The translations under genes and the position numbers were made by a program. A stretch of 64,000 nt of DNA from Pogona vitticeps (lineage: Eukaryota > Chordata > Lepidosauria > Squamata > Agamidae): contig NC_135786.1 of the NCBI RefSeq assembly GCF_051106095.1, forward strand, positions 25,137,001-25,201,000. Direction: 5' to 3'. Below, one piece after another: positions 21,104 to 33,080 of the stretch (positions are counted from its first letter, which is position 1; every line of letters starts with the position of its first letter). The notes under the pieces were generated by a model. It saw nothing but the letters and a program-made list of their open reading frames with translations. It was not told the origin of the DNA and ran no database searches.

Positions 21104-24100
21104 CGAGAGGAAGAAAACATCATTGGTTAAATCAGTGGAACTGCACAAATATTTTTAAACAGCTGATGCAAAACATCAGCCTAGTATATTAATGTAAGTG
21201 AGCAAGGACAGGTGGGGATTAAATTTTTTGGTCCATTCATTCTATTTCATGATTGCTGCCCATTTTTCCTTAGGATTAGTGATCATAAGAAAAACTCTCT
21301 TTCTCACTACTTTCCCCAATAGGAGCAATTCTTTCTTGCATCCCATGTCTCCTCAGTCCTCCCTCCTGAATAGAATGTAGGTCCCTGTATCTGCCCATTC
21401 TCACTTTGCAGTGCTTATGAAAAAATATGGATAACTTTTGCAATCCAAGAAAATGTCAGGGAATGAGATACTGCTGAGCTGGCAGTTTCAACCATCAACA
21501 TCTTTTACATGCATTTGGCAAGAGACAATATGGCTGTTGCGCATGTCAGCAGCAGGACAAAGGGTTAGCGCACGACTAAACATTAACACTAACCACAGGT
21601 CTTTAGACATGAATATGCAGTATATTTTGCTTGACTGGTAGGACTGGTGCTATTTGTGATGTTTCTGATCACATTATTTTTTCTTGCTTTTCACTTGTGC
21701 AAGCACCTGTTATAAGTCCTGTGGGGAATTTGCTGGGCTTGTCTCGATGGCATCTTTGATGCTGCAACAGAATGGGCCATGGTGCAGGAGGGAAATCTAC
21801 ATCTTTTGCCTGGCTTCTTCTGACACTGGAAAGGACCACAGCTGCAATGTAATTTGTAAACTGTTTTTTTAAAATAATTTCTCCTATCTATAGCCTAATC
21901 ATCTCTGTTTAATGCTAAACTGAAACAGGACTCATTCAAATGCTTATAATGTCTTATCAGTTTAGCATTATGTCCCTTGCTAAATGTTAAAGAGTGTGTG
22001 TGAGAGAGAGGATTTGAATGCTCTTGAAAGGGGTGAGTAAGAAGGTGATGATGATGACAAAGGAGGGTGAGGGAAAAGGAAGGGCTGTGTGCTGTGTGAC
22101 AACTTGAAATGCACTTTCCTCACATAATTTAACATATGTGAACAGTGATCATGATTAAAATGCCAGAGTGCAGTACAGAGAAGTCTGTGTCAACCTGAAA
22201 TAAAATATTTGTGAGATTATGCCTTTAGTCTGCTCATTGTTATACCACATGGAGGGGAAGATCACTCACAACTCCTTCTGATATCTAAAAGCAACCTCAT
22301 TTTCAGAGGCAGTATACCTATATCACAATAGTATATCTATTTCAGCCCTTCGTGTGTTTTCAGCTGAGCAGGACACGTGTAGCTCTGTGAGATGTTAAGC
22401 CAGTTGACTTGTGTTTATGCATTTATTTGAAACAACTCAGGACAATCTATCATGAAAAGCTGTAAATGTTTATTTGGTTGCTATCATTATTTGGCATGAA
22501 TAAACGCCTGGTTTATTTTGTGCATATCAAAAGATTGGGCTGCACAGAATCTTAGCTGTTGGATACAATAAATCTTCATTCTGTTTCCAAAGAATTTTTT
22601 TTTTTTTTTTTAAAGTGTAGGTTTGGCAAGTATTTCAAGTTCAGCTTGCTTTTATCCTTGCAAGCACTTTGGACTTTCAAACTCAGCCTGTGAAAGAAAC
22701 GATGTTTGTGGCTTCTGAACTCTCTGAGTTCCCCAAAACGGCAGAATGTCAGAAAATGTTAAGATTTGCTTTATTATGCAAAAATATAAAAAATGTGTTT
22801 GTTGCGTATTTTTCAGTGATCCTCAGTACTTATTTCAATACCTGCTGGAGAGACCTTCTCATGTTAGGAATGATAAATAAATAAACAGCAAGCAGCTAAA
22901 GGTAATTTCTTTTTACTCTAGAGCAAGCATGCACAGCCCCCAGTCCAGGACAGGTGTAGGAGTGAGGGAGCTTATGGCTCTCCTCGTCTACTTTTTTAAA
23001 AGCTATTGTTCTCTGCAATTAATTTTGGACTATCAGTTTCTATTACACCTGTATTGAAATTCTGTGCTGACTTATTTGGAAAAAGCAAGAAAAGATGGTG
23101 CAGCTTTCAGTATTCATGCTCACTCAGGGCGACACTTAAAGGGGAAGATGCTTGGACAGACCCATGTTTCTGTTTACCTAACCGTATATAGCCTCGGCTG
23201 GCAGCTAATAGCTTTAAAGAACACAGATGAGAAAAGCTACTTATTTAGACTTCAGTCCCAGAATTCTACACCCAGCATGGACAATGACTCTGGGAGGTAT
23301 AGCCCAAAAGAGTAACTTTCCCCGTCTCTGTTGCAGATCCTTAAGTGAGGCCTTTCCTATGGGATGTCTGAGAATAAAGCTGAACCTTGGGATGACCCAG
23401 GACATTTTGCTGGCTGTGTCTGATCAAGCCCAGCTGGAATCATTCTTAGCTCCCCAAATCCAGGATTTAGCTAGACAATCCTGTGAGTTTAATGCTACCT
23501 CTTAAATTCTGATTGTGGGCTATAAACTTTGCCAATGTACCCCCTATTGGGATCTCTGCCCAAGATTTCCTGTTTCCTTGCATTGCTCTGGCTGGATCTG
23601 GAAAACATCCAAGGCTTCTCTTTATCACAGTCTAAGATGATGAAGGACATGTCATTTGTCTCACCCTCATATCTATGTTCAGCAATGTTTCCTCCACTAT
23701 CTGTTCTCCTTCCTTTTTATAATGTGAATGGCTTAGTAGAGAAGGATTGTGTCCTTCCTTCCTTTATTCCTATTGTTGGACTCTAAATTGCTTGAACCCT
23801 AAGTCTTGTTATCTGTCGGAATTTGAATCCATCTCTCTACAGTTTATCTAGGCTTTGCAGCATCTTACAATAGCAGCCCAAGTCTTAGAACCCTCTTAGC
23901 TTTGCAAATTTGCTTCCTTGGAATTAGCATTTCCCCATCGTATTTCTGAAATATATGTAATGTTTTGTCATATATCTACTGCCTGACACTTATGCAGCCT
24001 GACAATAATCTTTCCTATTCCCCAATGTGATCACTGTGTATATTTCAGTTCTTCTGGGACCAATAAAATATCCATTTTGAATGACTCTGTGTGGGTTTTC

Positions 24101-24776
24101 AGCTTAGTCTGTGCTACGATGAACTATTGTCCTAATGCAAAAGTCTCTTGACAGATCTGTCTCAGAACTTGTGTTTGTTCATGCAAGTGCTCTGAGTGTA
24201 ATGAGACAACACACTTGGAAGAACAGGGTAAAATTTGTGGTAGGCCATTCCTTGATTCTGGGCAGAGTTTCAGAATGTCCTGGGCTCCAGGCTTCTGAAT
24301 GCAAAGGCAGTCTGTCTGTTATAAAATTAAACTCTTTTAATTTTGATATGAATGCAGAGTTTTCTTTCCAAGAACCCCCCCCCCCCCCCGCTTCCAAACA
24401 CCACAGACAGGGATAGAATAGTTGCAGCTCTGTATAATTGAAAATATTCACTTCTGCCTTCAGACCTGTGTTGACCCCTGTGTTTCAGAACTTGGAAATA
24501 TTGCTTTTTTTGGAATTAAATATCCAGAATTTCCTCAGTCACTGGGAGTGATAGACCAAAAAAGTGACATTTTCATGGTCTCCAATGGGGCCTAAGCTCA
24601 AATTATTTTGCATATATCTGAAAGCCTATGTATAAAACTACCCTTCTAGGGCAGGTTTTATGAATCTGGATCTCTCTGGATGTTTTGCACTACTGTGTCC
24701 ATTAGCAAGACCAATGGTTGCGGATGATGGGAACTGAAATCCAAAACATCAAGAAGGGCCAAACTGAGGGAAGATT
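21104..24776. other. Long intergenic stretch, no gene supported
   Basis: Nothing codes convincingly. It contains a T17 run at 22595-22611 and a C15 run at 24375-24389. A copy of a short dispersed motif (CCCAGAATTCTACACCCAGC ... AAAGAGTAACTTTCC) lies at 23255-23325 and a diverged copy at 24510-24570. Part of a fold-back element lies at about 24650-24770. Confidence 0.4.
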
Positions 24777-24986
24777 ATTTAGATCAGTCCTTCTCAATGG
24801 GGGCATTAGAGCACCCTGTGGGGCCTTGACACATTTGAAGTGGGACACAGACTGAAATCTGTGGGAAGTGGAGCCCCAAGGGTTTGTGGGGTAATTGAAT
24901 CAATAAAATACCCAAGCAGCATGAGCTCGGCCCTTTGTGCAGGCTCCCTGCTATTTTCATTGCTTTCTTAGAACAGAACAAAGACA

Positions 24987-25285
24987 ACTCTGCCTGCTAC
25001 CTTCCCGGTGATTGCTGGCACCCTGTCTTTTTTTCATTGAAAGCCAGACACCCCTCCTATTTTTGATTGGAAGCCAGCCATGATTGCAACCCTACTGAGA
25101 CAACTCTGCCTTCTGCCTCCCCAGCAATTGCTGACACAGGCACCCTGCTTGTTTTTCATTGGAAGACAGCCATGATTGCAGTCTAACCTGCAGAAGTACT
25201 GTAGTTCTGCCAGCTGCCTCTCCAGTGAATGCTGATGCAGGCACCCTGCATGTTTTTATTGGAAGCCACCCATGAATGCAGCTTC
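24987..25285. repeat. Tandem repeat inside the hAT element
   Basis: Three diverged units of roughly 90-110 bp. Each contains CTCTGCC..., a CAGGCACCCTG-like block, TTTTTCATTGGAAG and GCCAGCCATGATTGCA-like sequence. Confidence 0.75.
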
Positions 25286-25628
25286 TCTGTAATGTGTGTG
25301 TGCGCGTTTTTTTATGTTTGTTTCTGTGTGTCTGTGTTTGTGTGTCTCTCTGTGTGTGCAGCTTAACTCACTGACTGTGCTGGAGAAGAAACAGTGCAGA
25401 GAAGCCAAATTAGCTTTTATTTTTAAAATAAGGTAGTTTTTATTTTTATTTATTGTGTCCTTGTACTTTGTTGGTGATCCCTGCCAAGCTGGTGTTGCTG
25501 CAAATACTGCTACAATAGAATAGAGTGTTCCATTCCATACCAGTGTTCCTTCCGTTCAACCTACACAGGCTGGTTTTGCTGCAAACAACAACAACAACAA
25601 AAAACACCATATGCAGCTTAGAAAATGC

Positions 25629-25716
25629 CATATACACTTGTGTATAAGTCAGCCCAGAGCTTTAGGATCAATTTTATGACCTAAATTTCTTGACTTATAT
25701 ACAAGTATACAATATA
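25629..25716. mobile_element. Small palindromic MITE nested in the hAT element
   Basis: The left arm ATATACACTTGTGTATAAGT pairs with the right arm ACTTATATACAAGTATACAA. The core TTTAGGATCA/TGACCTAAAT is also palindromic. It has no coding capacity. Confidence 0.65.
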
Positions 25717-27209
25717 CAGCATTTGTTTATTATTTTCTTTTTTATTTTCTTTTAAAAATTAATTTCAAAAATAATTCTTCCCATGAGTTCCTTGGTGAAA
25801 AAGAATGTTGGCAATATTCTGTGGAGTACGCATTATATTACTTCATTGTATATCTCCAAAACCCATCTTTGTCTCTGTGTTTGAACTGCATGACTATATT
25901 TTCAAATGAAAGCATGAGTTCAAGCAAATGGGGGTGGGTGGGTTCATCCAGAGAAGAAAGATAGACCTTTGGGATTTGAGAGAATTTTGAGACAAGGTCA
26001 ATGCTGACACAAATTCCTACCCAAACGTCACAGAAATTAGACAAGAGCCTTGTTGCATCATACAAAATTAGTAAACTGATTGCTAAAATTGGAAATGCTC
26101 ACAACATTGGTCAGTTGCTTATCCTGCTTTCAGTGTCCATAATAGTATCTGATGTCATGAATTGGAGTGCCAAAGAAACAATTTAGTAAATTCATTTGAG
26201 TAACTCCACTGTTGCCAGAAGAATTGATGAGAATGGCACATAACTTTGAAGAGGGATTGGTCATTTCAATCCAATCCCAGAAATTCTCTTTACTATTAGA
26301 TGAAACAACTTTACAAGATAATGATGCTCTTCTCATGACTTATGTGAGATTCTGGAACAGGAAGAGATGAAAGAAAATTTTGCTTTCCAGGAGGATTAAA
26401 ATGGATACCAAAGGTCTGTCTATTTTTGAAGTCAAAAGAAGTGAGAACAACATTCCAAATCAGAATATATTTGCTTCCCAGAACTTGGGAAGGCACCTCA
26501 ATATTGCGTTTTCAGTTGTCATAAAGGCCATGGACTTCATCAGATCCCATGTCCTTAAGAATAATCTTTCCTGGCAGCTATATGAAGAAAATAATGAAGA
26601 CTTCCCAGATGCTGGCACTGCACACCAGGATGAGGCAGCTTTCCAAGGGTAACTGCCTTCAATGTTTTGTTACATTCTGTGACACCATAATTTTCTTCAT
26701 GTTTGATAAAGAGCATGGAGAAAAAAACTGTTGATGCTAAAGCAGACATATTTTATTTGCCAGACATTTTTTGGATCAGGAATGATCTGCCAAATAAATT
26801 TCCAACACGGTGGGAGAAAGCCCAAAAGTTTTGATTGCCTTTCTCTCAACATACTTGGTTAAGTGTGGATTAAGCAAAGTAGTTACTTTGACAAAATCCA
26901 GGAACAGAATAGATACTGTGACAAGAGGTGACCTCTGACTTTCATTGTCTAATTTGGAGCCTGATACCATGAAACTTACAGAAAAGGATCAAGCTGAAGG
27001 ATCGTATTAGGCCTTACAGGTGTTTAATTTCATAATCTTTTAAAAAGTTTTGTCAGAATGTCCATGTTTTCTTGATGCTCAGTAATAAATGATTTTATGT
27101 TTATCTGTTCATGTTGTATCCTTTTTTGACAGGCAGGCCCTGGAAACCGAGAAGAGCTCCTACGGGGGCCATTGCCCCCCCCCAAAGTTTGAGAATGTCC
27201 GATTTAGCT

Positions 27210-27797
27210 GATGCAACAGATGGATCATAGCCAGTTCCCATTTGCTGCTTCAGTCATTTAGGGGCTCTGCAATGCTCAATGTTCATTATGCTGAAAGCTT
27301 GCCTGTTGGCATATTTTTAAACAGCACAGCAATCGTATTGCAGAAAGCCCTGGCAAAAATACACTGGTGGTTCTCTAGGAGGTGGAAAAGACATTAACTT
27401 CCAAAGACATACAGATTTGATTTATGACTCATCTGTAGGCTTCAGCTATAGTGTATATTAAAAACAGGTCATCCCACCTCTCTACTATAAAGTAATTATT
27501 AATTTAAATGCAGGCCAGCACAATGTTTGACTTATTGGATCCAAAGCAGCCCATCAGCTACAGATTGTGACCCACCAGGAAAGCAAATAAACAGCTAGGT
27601 TTCACTTCCTGTGATGCTAACTGTATAGGCACTCAGATTATATGTGGCACTAAAGGAAGTAGGTTAGATGGTGGAAGGGAAGAATAAATGCTCTTTTCAG
27701 TTTAACCTCAACATGGTACCCAGGTTCTGTGTTATCTTCACATGGTGATAGTTGTTAGTGGTGACTTATGGCAACCCAGGGTATTCTCAAAGCAATC
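27210..27797. other. Intergenic stretch, nothing recognised
   Basis: No gene or named repeat. Confidence 0.3.
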
Positions 27798-27805
27798 ATC
27801 TAATG

Positions 27806-27941
27806 CAGTGGTCCCCAACCTTGGGCCTCCAGATGTTCTTGGACTACAACTCCCAGAAGCCTTCACCAGCACCTCTGCTGGCCAGGATTTCTGGGAGTTG
27901 AAGTCCAAGAACATCTGGAGGACCAAGGTTGGGGACCACTG
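27806..27941. mobile_element. Fold-back hAT MITE, perfect target duplication
   Basis: 136 bp that is almost one long hairpin: CAGTGGTCCCCAACCTTGGG at the left and its reverse complement at the right, with ACTACAACTCCCAGAAGCC and TTCTGGGAGTTGAAGTCC inside. The 8-bp duplication ATCTAATG is identical on both sides (27798-27805, 27942-27949). Confidence 0.9.
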
Positions 27942-27949
27942 ATCTAATG

Positions 27950-28366
27950 CATCTAATGGCAGGATGTTGAAGACTCACTTCCTGCGTGCTCAGTCCAAGT
28001 CCTTCTGGGAGTGGGGTGGTTCTCTTCATCCCCAGCCCTTTAGTCTCCTTGCTCCCTCTCACACTCTGGAAAAAGAGGAAGAGGTCTCTTTCCAGCTGTC
28101 ACAGAGGTCAGCTACATGGGAGTTTCTCCCACTCTATAACCCCGTTGGAATAGTTGCCAGAGCTCTAAAAAGTCAGCTACACAATGTTCTTGCTGAACGC
28201 ATTCTGACAATCTGTTCTAGGCTGGTCTAGGGCTGGAGCCTACTATTTATGTGTAACAATTATGATTGGTGAAAATAAACAGTGCCCCCCCAGTGCTGTC
28301 ACCTAGATAGCTCCAATGCGGAATGGGGGGAGTGTGCTTTCTACACACAAAGGGTGGGGGAGTGGA
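27950..28366. other. Intergenic stretch, nothing recognised
   Basis: No gene or named repeat. Confidence 0.3.
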
Positions 28367-28440
28367 AATTTATTTGTTTATTTTATTAAACTTATATGCC
28401 GCCCATCTAGACAATGTCTATTCCGGGTGGCTCACAGAGA
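28367..28440 (-). mobile_element. L2/CR1-like LINE tail, antisense
   Basis: A TTTATTTGTTTATTTTATTA run, then TATGCCGCCCATCTAGACAA and TCCGGGTGGCTCACA. This is the reverse of the LINE tail seen at 53800-53875. Confidence 0.75.
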
Positions 28441-29305
28441 TCAGAAACTCTCTCTTCTTCCCCCCCGCCCCAAACTGCTTTCTGCACTTACACACATGTG
28501 TGCGTAAATGCTCACATATGAATAAGTAAATAAGTGCATGGAAGTGTATGTATTTGTGTGTGCATGTGTGTGTGCATCTGTCATATAAATAGAACTAATA
28601 AATAAAATAAATAAATGCATGCAACACACCAATCTCCGACGCCATCTGTGTGTGCATGTCTGTTTTACCTCCTTTCACCAGATGCATTGGCTCCACTTAG
28701 CTCCATCTGAATTTCTCGCTCCCTCTTCCTTGCCTTACCCCCCTTTTCTTTCTAACACTCTCTCCCCCCCCCCGCACCGGCCTCTACTGAGCCAGGTAAG
28801 CGATTAAGTTGCCAATATTTGGAAGTAAATAAAGTGGCTCACCAATTACGTGACTACAGGGCTTTGAATGATTGGTTGTTACTGGATAGACTGATAGTCA
28901 CCCCAGCCCAAAAAGGTCCTTCCAAGCCAGATCTTATACTGGCAGCGTGTGAGGTTGTAAAAATTCCAACACAAATGGCCCTTTGCTTACCCCAGCGGTT
29001 CCCAATCTTTTGCCTTCCAAATGTACTTGTTACAGGTCCTATTATTCCCCAATGATCATGGCCAATAACAAAATAGGCAATGTCTATTTATGACTTTCTA
29101 GGGAGCATTTATGGTTAAAGGTGCTTTCATTAGATCTGTCAAGGTTTTTTTTGTTGAAATTTGTACAAATCTGATTTTAGCCTAGAAATCAAGGAGCCAC
29201 GCTTTATCGGACTCTGACATAACAAATAGCAGCATTCATTCCCTGAATCCTTAAGTAAATACACTTAACATCAAATTTAGTGTCCACCTAAGAGAAGACC
29301 ACAGT
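28441..29305. other. Intergenic stretch with short TG runs
   Basis: Holds C runs and interrupted TG/CA stretches at about 28490-28580. No gene supported. Confidence 0.35.
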
Positions 29306-29510
29306 TGGATGGGTAGTTCAGTGGTTTAGGTATCTGGCTGCATTGCCTGAGGTTGACAGTTCAGTTCCCCATTGTGCCTCCTTTGATTCCAGCCAGCCTG
29401 TGTGGCCATGGGCAATCTGCGCAGTTCCAGGGCTCCCCCAGACCCAGAAGGATGAAATGGTCAAGAACTTCTGAGTATTCTCAGGAGATTTTGAATCCTA
29501 TACTGTACCT
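29306..29510 (+). mobile_element. tRNA-derived SINE (squamate type)
   Basis: Head GGATGGGTAGTTCAGTGGTT and GACAGTTCAGTTCCCC, body CCAGCCTGTGTGGCCATGGG and AAGAACTTCTGAGTATTCTC. Same family as 8138-8333. Confidence 0.8.
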
Positions 29511-30130
29511 GGAAGAATGTATGTATTCACATATACTTATTATCGTTCTGTATGTGAACAGCCTGAAGTCTTACAGAAATAAGTGGAGCCCTCAAATTTG
29601 GCGTTATGGGAAAATGTGAATGATCCCAGCACATTCTAACTAAGCAGATGGATTTCATTTTTGTGATGACACAGAGAAATTGAAGAGAGGCTTTGTAACA
29701 GGAGACCTGCTCAATGTCTAGCCTATTTGGGTTTCAGAGTAAGTAGTAGTAGCTAAATGGAAGGTCAGCTATTCAAACCATGAATGGAAATACAAACAGA
29801 GAATGGCCCTATGAGTAATTGAGCTTCCTTGACTTCATCATTTCTCTGTAGCTAAGGTTTGCTTAAGGGTTGCTGGAGAAATGAATGCAAGTGTACTGGA
29901 AATCTCAATTGGACAAATATTGTACTGCCACCCTGAGACATGGAACAAACGGCCCTCAGATGAAATCGGATTTCAACAAAGTTTCCCACACACTTCAGAA
30001 AGTTTGGCTACAAAATAAGCTCTTAAATCTTGATTCGTTAAAGACAACTGGATTATTGGCACCCATTTATTTTCCTGGTGGGGTTTAGAATATGTCATCA
30101 TCATGCCATCAACTTCTGAAGTGCATGATT

Positions 30131-30140
<10 letters not shown>
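29511..30140. other. Intergenic stretch, nothing recognised
   Basis: Short frames only. No gene or named repeat. Confidence 0.3.
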
Positions 30141-30149
<9 letters not shown>

Positions 30150-30161
<12 letters not shown>

Positions 30162-30290
30162 TGTTATGGGTTTTTCGGGCTCTTTGGCTGTGTTTTGAAG
30201 GTTGTTTTTCCTAATGTTTCGCCAGTCTCTGTGGCCGGCATCTTCAGAGGACAGCACTCTGTGCTCTGGTGTAGTTTGCTTGGGAGTTGA
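30150..30290 (-). repeat. Dispersed retroelement tail, Penelope/LINE-like (uncertain)
   Basis: The minus strand reads EDAGHRDWRNIRKNNLQNTA and KEPEKPITT; at the DNA level the core is GGCATCTTCAGAGG and TTTCGCCAGTCTCTGTGGCC. This phrase is widespread in vertebrate repeats. I suspect a Penelope-like element tail but cannot prove the family. Confidence 0.45.
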
Positions 30291-30534
30291 GTATTTATCT
30301 TTTTTCCTTTTTTAAAAAATTATTTTCATTTTTAAGATGGGGATAGGGTAAGGAATACAGAAGGTAAGGGGAATGTGGGGGGGAGGAGGGAGCAGGAGAA
30401 CATAAAATATACAGTCATCAAATGTGTTACAACATCAAATCCACTTTTCGCCTTTCTACAGTTTGATTGCCCTTCTAGATTTCTACTTGCAGTAGCTTCT
30501 TAGTTTAATTCTATGTTAATAAAGCTCTATCTAC

Positions 30535-30770
30535 TTTGGCCATCTCATGAGAAATCTCCCTGGAAAAGACCCTGATGTTGGGAAGAGTGAAGGCAAGAGG
30601 AGAAGGGGACGGCAGAGGACGAGATGGTTGGACAGTGTCATTGAAGCTACTAACATGAATTTGACCAAACTCCGGGAGGCAGTGGAAGACAAAAGGGCCT
30701 GACGTGTTCTGGTCCATGGGGTCACGAAGAGCCAGACACAACTTAACAACTAAACAACAACAAACATTTA
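30535..30770 (+). mobile_element. BovB LINE 3' end
   Basis: GGAAAAGACCCTGATGTTGG, GGCAGAGGACGAGATGGTTG and GGGGTCACGAAGAGCC, then ACAACTTAACAACTAAACAA at the tail. A 5'-truncated BovB insertion. Confidence 0.9.
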
Positions 30771-31557
30771 AGCTGCTTTCCAGGCAGAACTTTGGGATTT
30801 CTCCCACTTTCTTTTCTTTTTAAAAAATCCACAGTTCCCAGAGTTCCTCAGCAAGCATGGCAGCTATAATTCAAAAATGTAACTTTATATCATAATCCCA
30901 ACCGACCAAACTCTGTGCAGTACTTGAAACTGAAAGTACTACAGAGCAATAAGACAACCTATTGCACAGGCTATCAAGAGGCAAGTCCAATGTGCTCCTA
31001 CCTATTAAACACATACCTATGAGTCTCTAAAATATTGACCTTTTTGTATATTCTAATTGCAAGTCCCTTTGGGAACTTATCTTCGCTGAAATGTTAGGTG
31101 TTAGTTATAATACATACATGCAACACAGATAAACACATTAAACATTTGTTTACTAATTCCTATGAATCAAGCTGCTGCCCCAAGTAAACGAGAAGGGTGG
31201 GGTGTTTACAGTCTAACAGGATGTTCACAAACCTAGCTGGATGAACTATGTAACTTTGTGTGTTTATCAGCAAACACTATTACTTTGGGTAAATCATAAA
31301 CTTAAATAAAATAATCACAAACAATGGCACATTCTGTTTGATCCTGGTGCAAAAGTTATTAGAAGGGCAACAGAGGTCGATAAAGTCAGACTTGGCTCTT
31401 GCTCCACTTAATTCTGTTTGGCAATAGCTTTCTACAGTGTTGGAGGTAAGCATCTTCTCATGTCCTTCCTCTCTGAAGGCTTCAAACTGGTGATGCTCAA
31501 GATGTTGACTTAGGGTTGTAATATTCTGGGTCTTAGTGTTGGATTCCCAGACATCCA
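30771..31557. other. Intergenic stretch, nothing recognised
   Basis: Contains one copy of a short dispersed motif at 30820-30885 (CCCAGAGTTCCTCAGCAAGC ... AAAAATGTAACTTT). No gene. Confidence 0.35.
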
Positions 31558-31680
31558 GCATGGCATACTCAATAGAGCGAGGCGCTAGGATTTAGGAAAC
31601 CTGGGTTCAAATCCCTGTTGCACTATGGAAACTCACTGGGTAGCACTTGTAAAACCAGTCCTTACATATTTCACTTACCT
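31558..31680 (+). mobile_element. tRNA-derived SINE fragment
   Basis: AGAGCGAGGCGCTAGGATTT and CTGGGTTCAAATCCCTG form a tRNA-like A/B-box pair, followed by ATGGAAACTCACTGGG. Confidence 0.65.
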
Positions 31681-31917
31681 TGAAAATCTTGTTAGACTCA
31701 CTAGAAGTTGGTTCTGGCTTCCAAGTGCATGCATACGCACACACATGACTGGATTAGTCCAATTTGCGTATAATCCAAAAATAGAATTTAGACAGGTTAT
31801 ATAAATTATGATATCGTGAACATTTAAGAACATTAATTGTTGCATTATTTTCCTACCATGTCCTTTCAGTCTCAGCACGGTTTTTGACATATATGAGATG
31901 TTCCAGGAGTGCTTTAT

Positions 31918-32012
31918 CATTGCCACCCCTCAGTGAGTTTCCGCAGCTGAGCATTTGAACCGTGGTCTCCTGAGTCCCAGTCAAACATTCATTACATCAC
32001 ACTGGCTGTCAT
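31918..32012 (-). mobile_element. tRNA-derived SINE head, antisense
   Basis: CAGTGAGTTTCCGCAGCTGA and GCATTTGAACCGTGGTCTCC are the reversed B-box region; CATTACATCACACTGGCTG is the reversed head. Confidence 0.6.
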
Positions 32013-32040
32013 GTATATAGGCACTAATTTCTCAGCATCA

Positions 32041-32215
32041 ATATGGTGTAATGGCTGAAGTGTTGGATTTAACAGGGAGACCCAAGTTTAAATCTTTCTT
32101 TGACCATAAATCTTATAATGATTTTTGGATCCAGAGGATTAAACATTGCCCACCCTAATGTGAAGCAACCATGTATGTTGCTGGTGCAGAACAAATAAAT
32201 AGTTGATTATATTTT
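32041..32215 (+). mobile_element. tRNA-derived SINE, diverged
   Basis: ATGGTGTAATGGCTGAAGTG and GACCCAAGTTTAAATC look like a decayed tRNA head. The body is less clear. Confidence 0.5.
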
Positions 32216-32257
32216 GTCACACACACAGTAACCTCTGATGGTATTGTCAACAGTATA

Positions 32258-32471
<214 letters not shown>

Positions 32472-32600
32472 TTTGGAGAATATCACAGAAAGACTCTACA
32501 AGTGGCATTTTGTCATCTCAGAGAGCACACTGAGGAAAGTGATGTTCAATAGCAGGAATCATGGGGTAGGGGTAAAGTGGGATTTCTCTCATTAATACAG

Positions 32601-32640
32601 GGATGTGGTGGCGCTGCAGGATAAAACCGCAGAAGCCTTT
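32601..32640 (+). mobile_element. Sauria-type SINE head fragment
   Basis: GGGATGTGGTGGCGCTGCAG and AAACCGCAGAAGCCTTTG match the tRNA-like head of the longer SINEs at 37017 and 45328 (read in reverse there). Confidence 0.6.
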
Positions 32641-32656
32641 GTTACATTGGCAAATA

Positions 32657-33078
32657 CAGTGGTGCCTTGCTAGTTAGTTACCCCGCATGTCAGTTTTTTC
32701 GCTAGACATTGGCTTTTTGTGATCGCTATAATGATTCGCAAAACAGTGATTCCTATGGGGGAATTTCACTGGACAATGTTTGGTCCCTGCTTCACAAACC
32801 GATTTTCGCTAGACGATTTTGACAGCTCCCTCCTTGCTCACAAACAGGTGTTTTTGGACCTAAGCTTCGCAAGATAGTGATATATAAAGCTGATCGGCGG
32901 TTCGCAAAGCAGCTTTCCTATGGCTGATCTTCGCTAGACAACAATGATTCTTCCCCATTGGAACACATTAAACAGGTTTCAATGCATTCCAATGGGGAAA
33001 TGCTTTTCGCTAGACGATGATTTCGCTAAACAGCGATTTCAGTGGGATGGATTATCATTGTCTAGCCAGGCACCACTG
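32657..33078. mobile_element. Mariner-type MITE with TA target site
   Basis: 422 bp. The left end CAGTGGTGCCTTGCTAG and the reversed right end CAGTGGTGCCTGGCTAGAC match closely. TA flanks both ends (32655-32656, 33079-33080). Inside, the motif TTCGCTAGAC recurs at least four times and inverted blocks (CCCATTGGAACA, TTCCAATGGGG) form sub-hairpins. There is no transposase. Confidence 0.85.
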
Positions 33079-33080
33079 TA

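Larger units (their letters stand above)
24785..27201 (+). mobile_element. Degenerate full-length hAT transposon (ZBED5-like)
   Basis: The ends CAGTCCTTCTCAA (24785) and, reversed, CGGACATTCTCAA (27201) agree at 10 of 13 positions. The flanks ATTTAGAT (24777-24784) and ATTTAGCT (27202-27209) form a 7-of-8 target duplication. Inside, the + strand gives hAT transposase blocks: KLDKSLVASYKISKLIAKIG, then LSNSTVARRIDEMAHNFEEG, FSLLLDETTLQDNDALLMTY, MDTKGLSIFE, and VIKAMDFIRSHVLKNNLSWQ with LYEENNEDFP. These follow the order of ZBED5/SCAND3-type transposases. The BED zinc finger and much of the catalytic core are not recognisable. Frame breaks and stops are many, so it is dead. A tandem repeat near the 5' end (about 24987-25285) and a small palindromic MITE (25629-25716) lie inside it. 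Confidence 0.85.
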
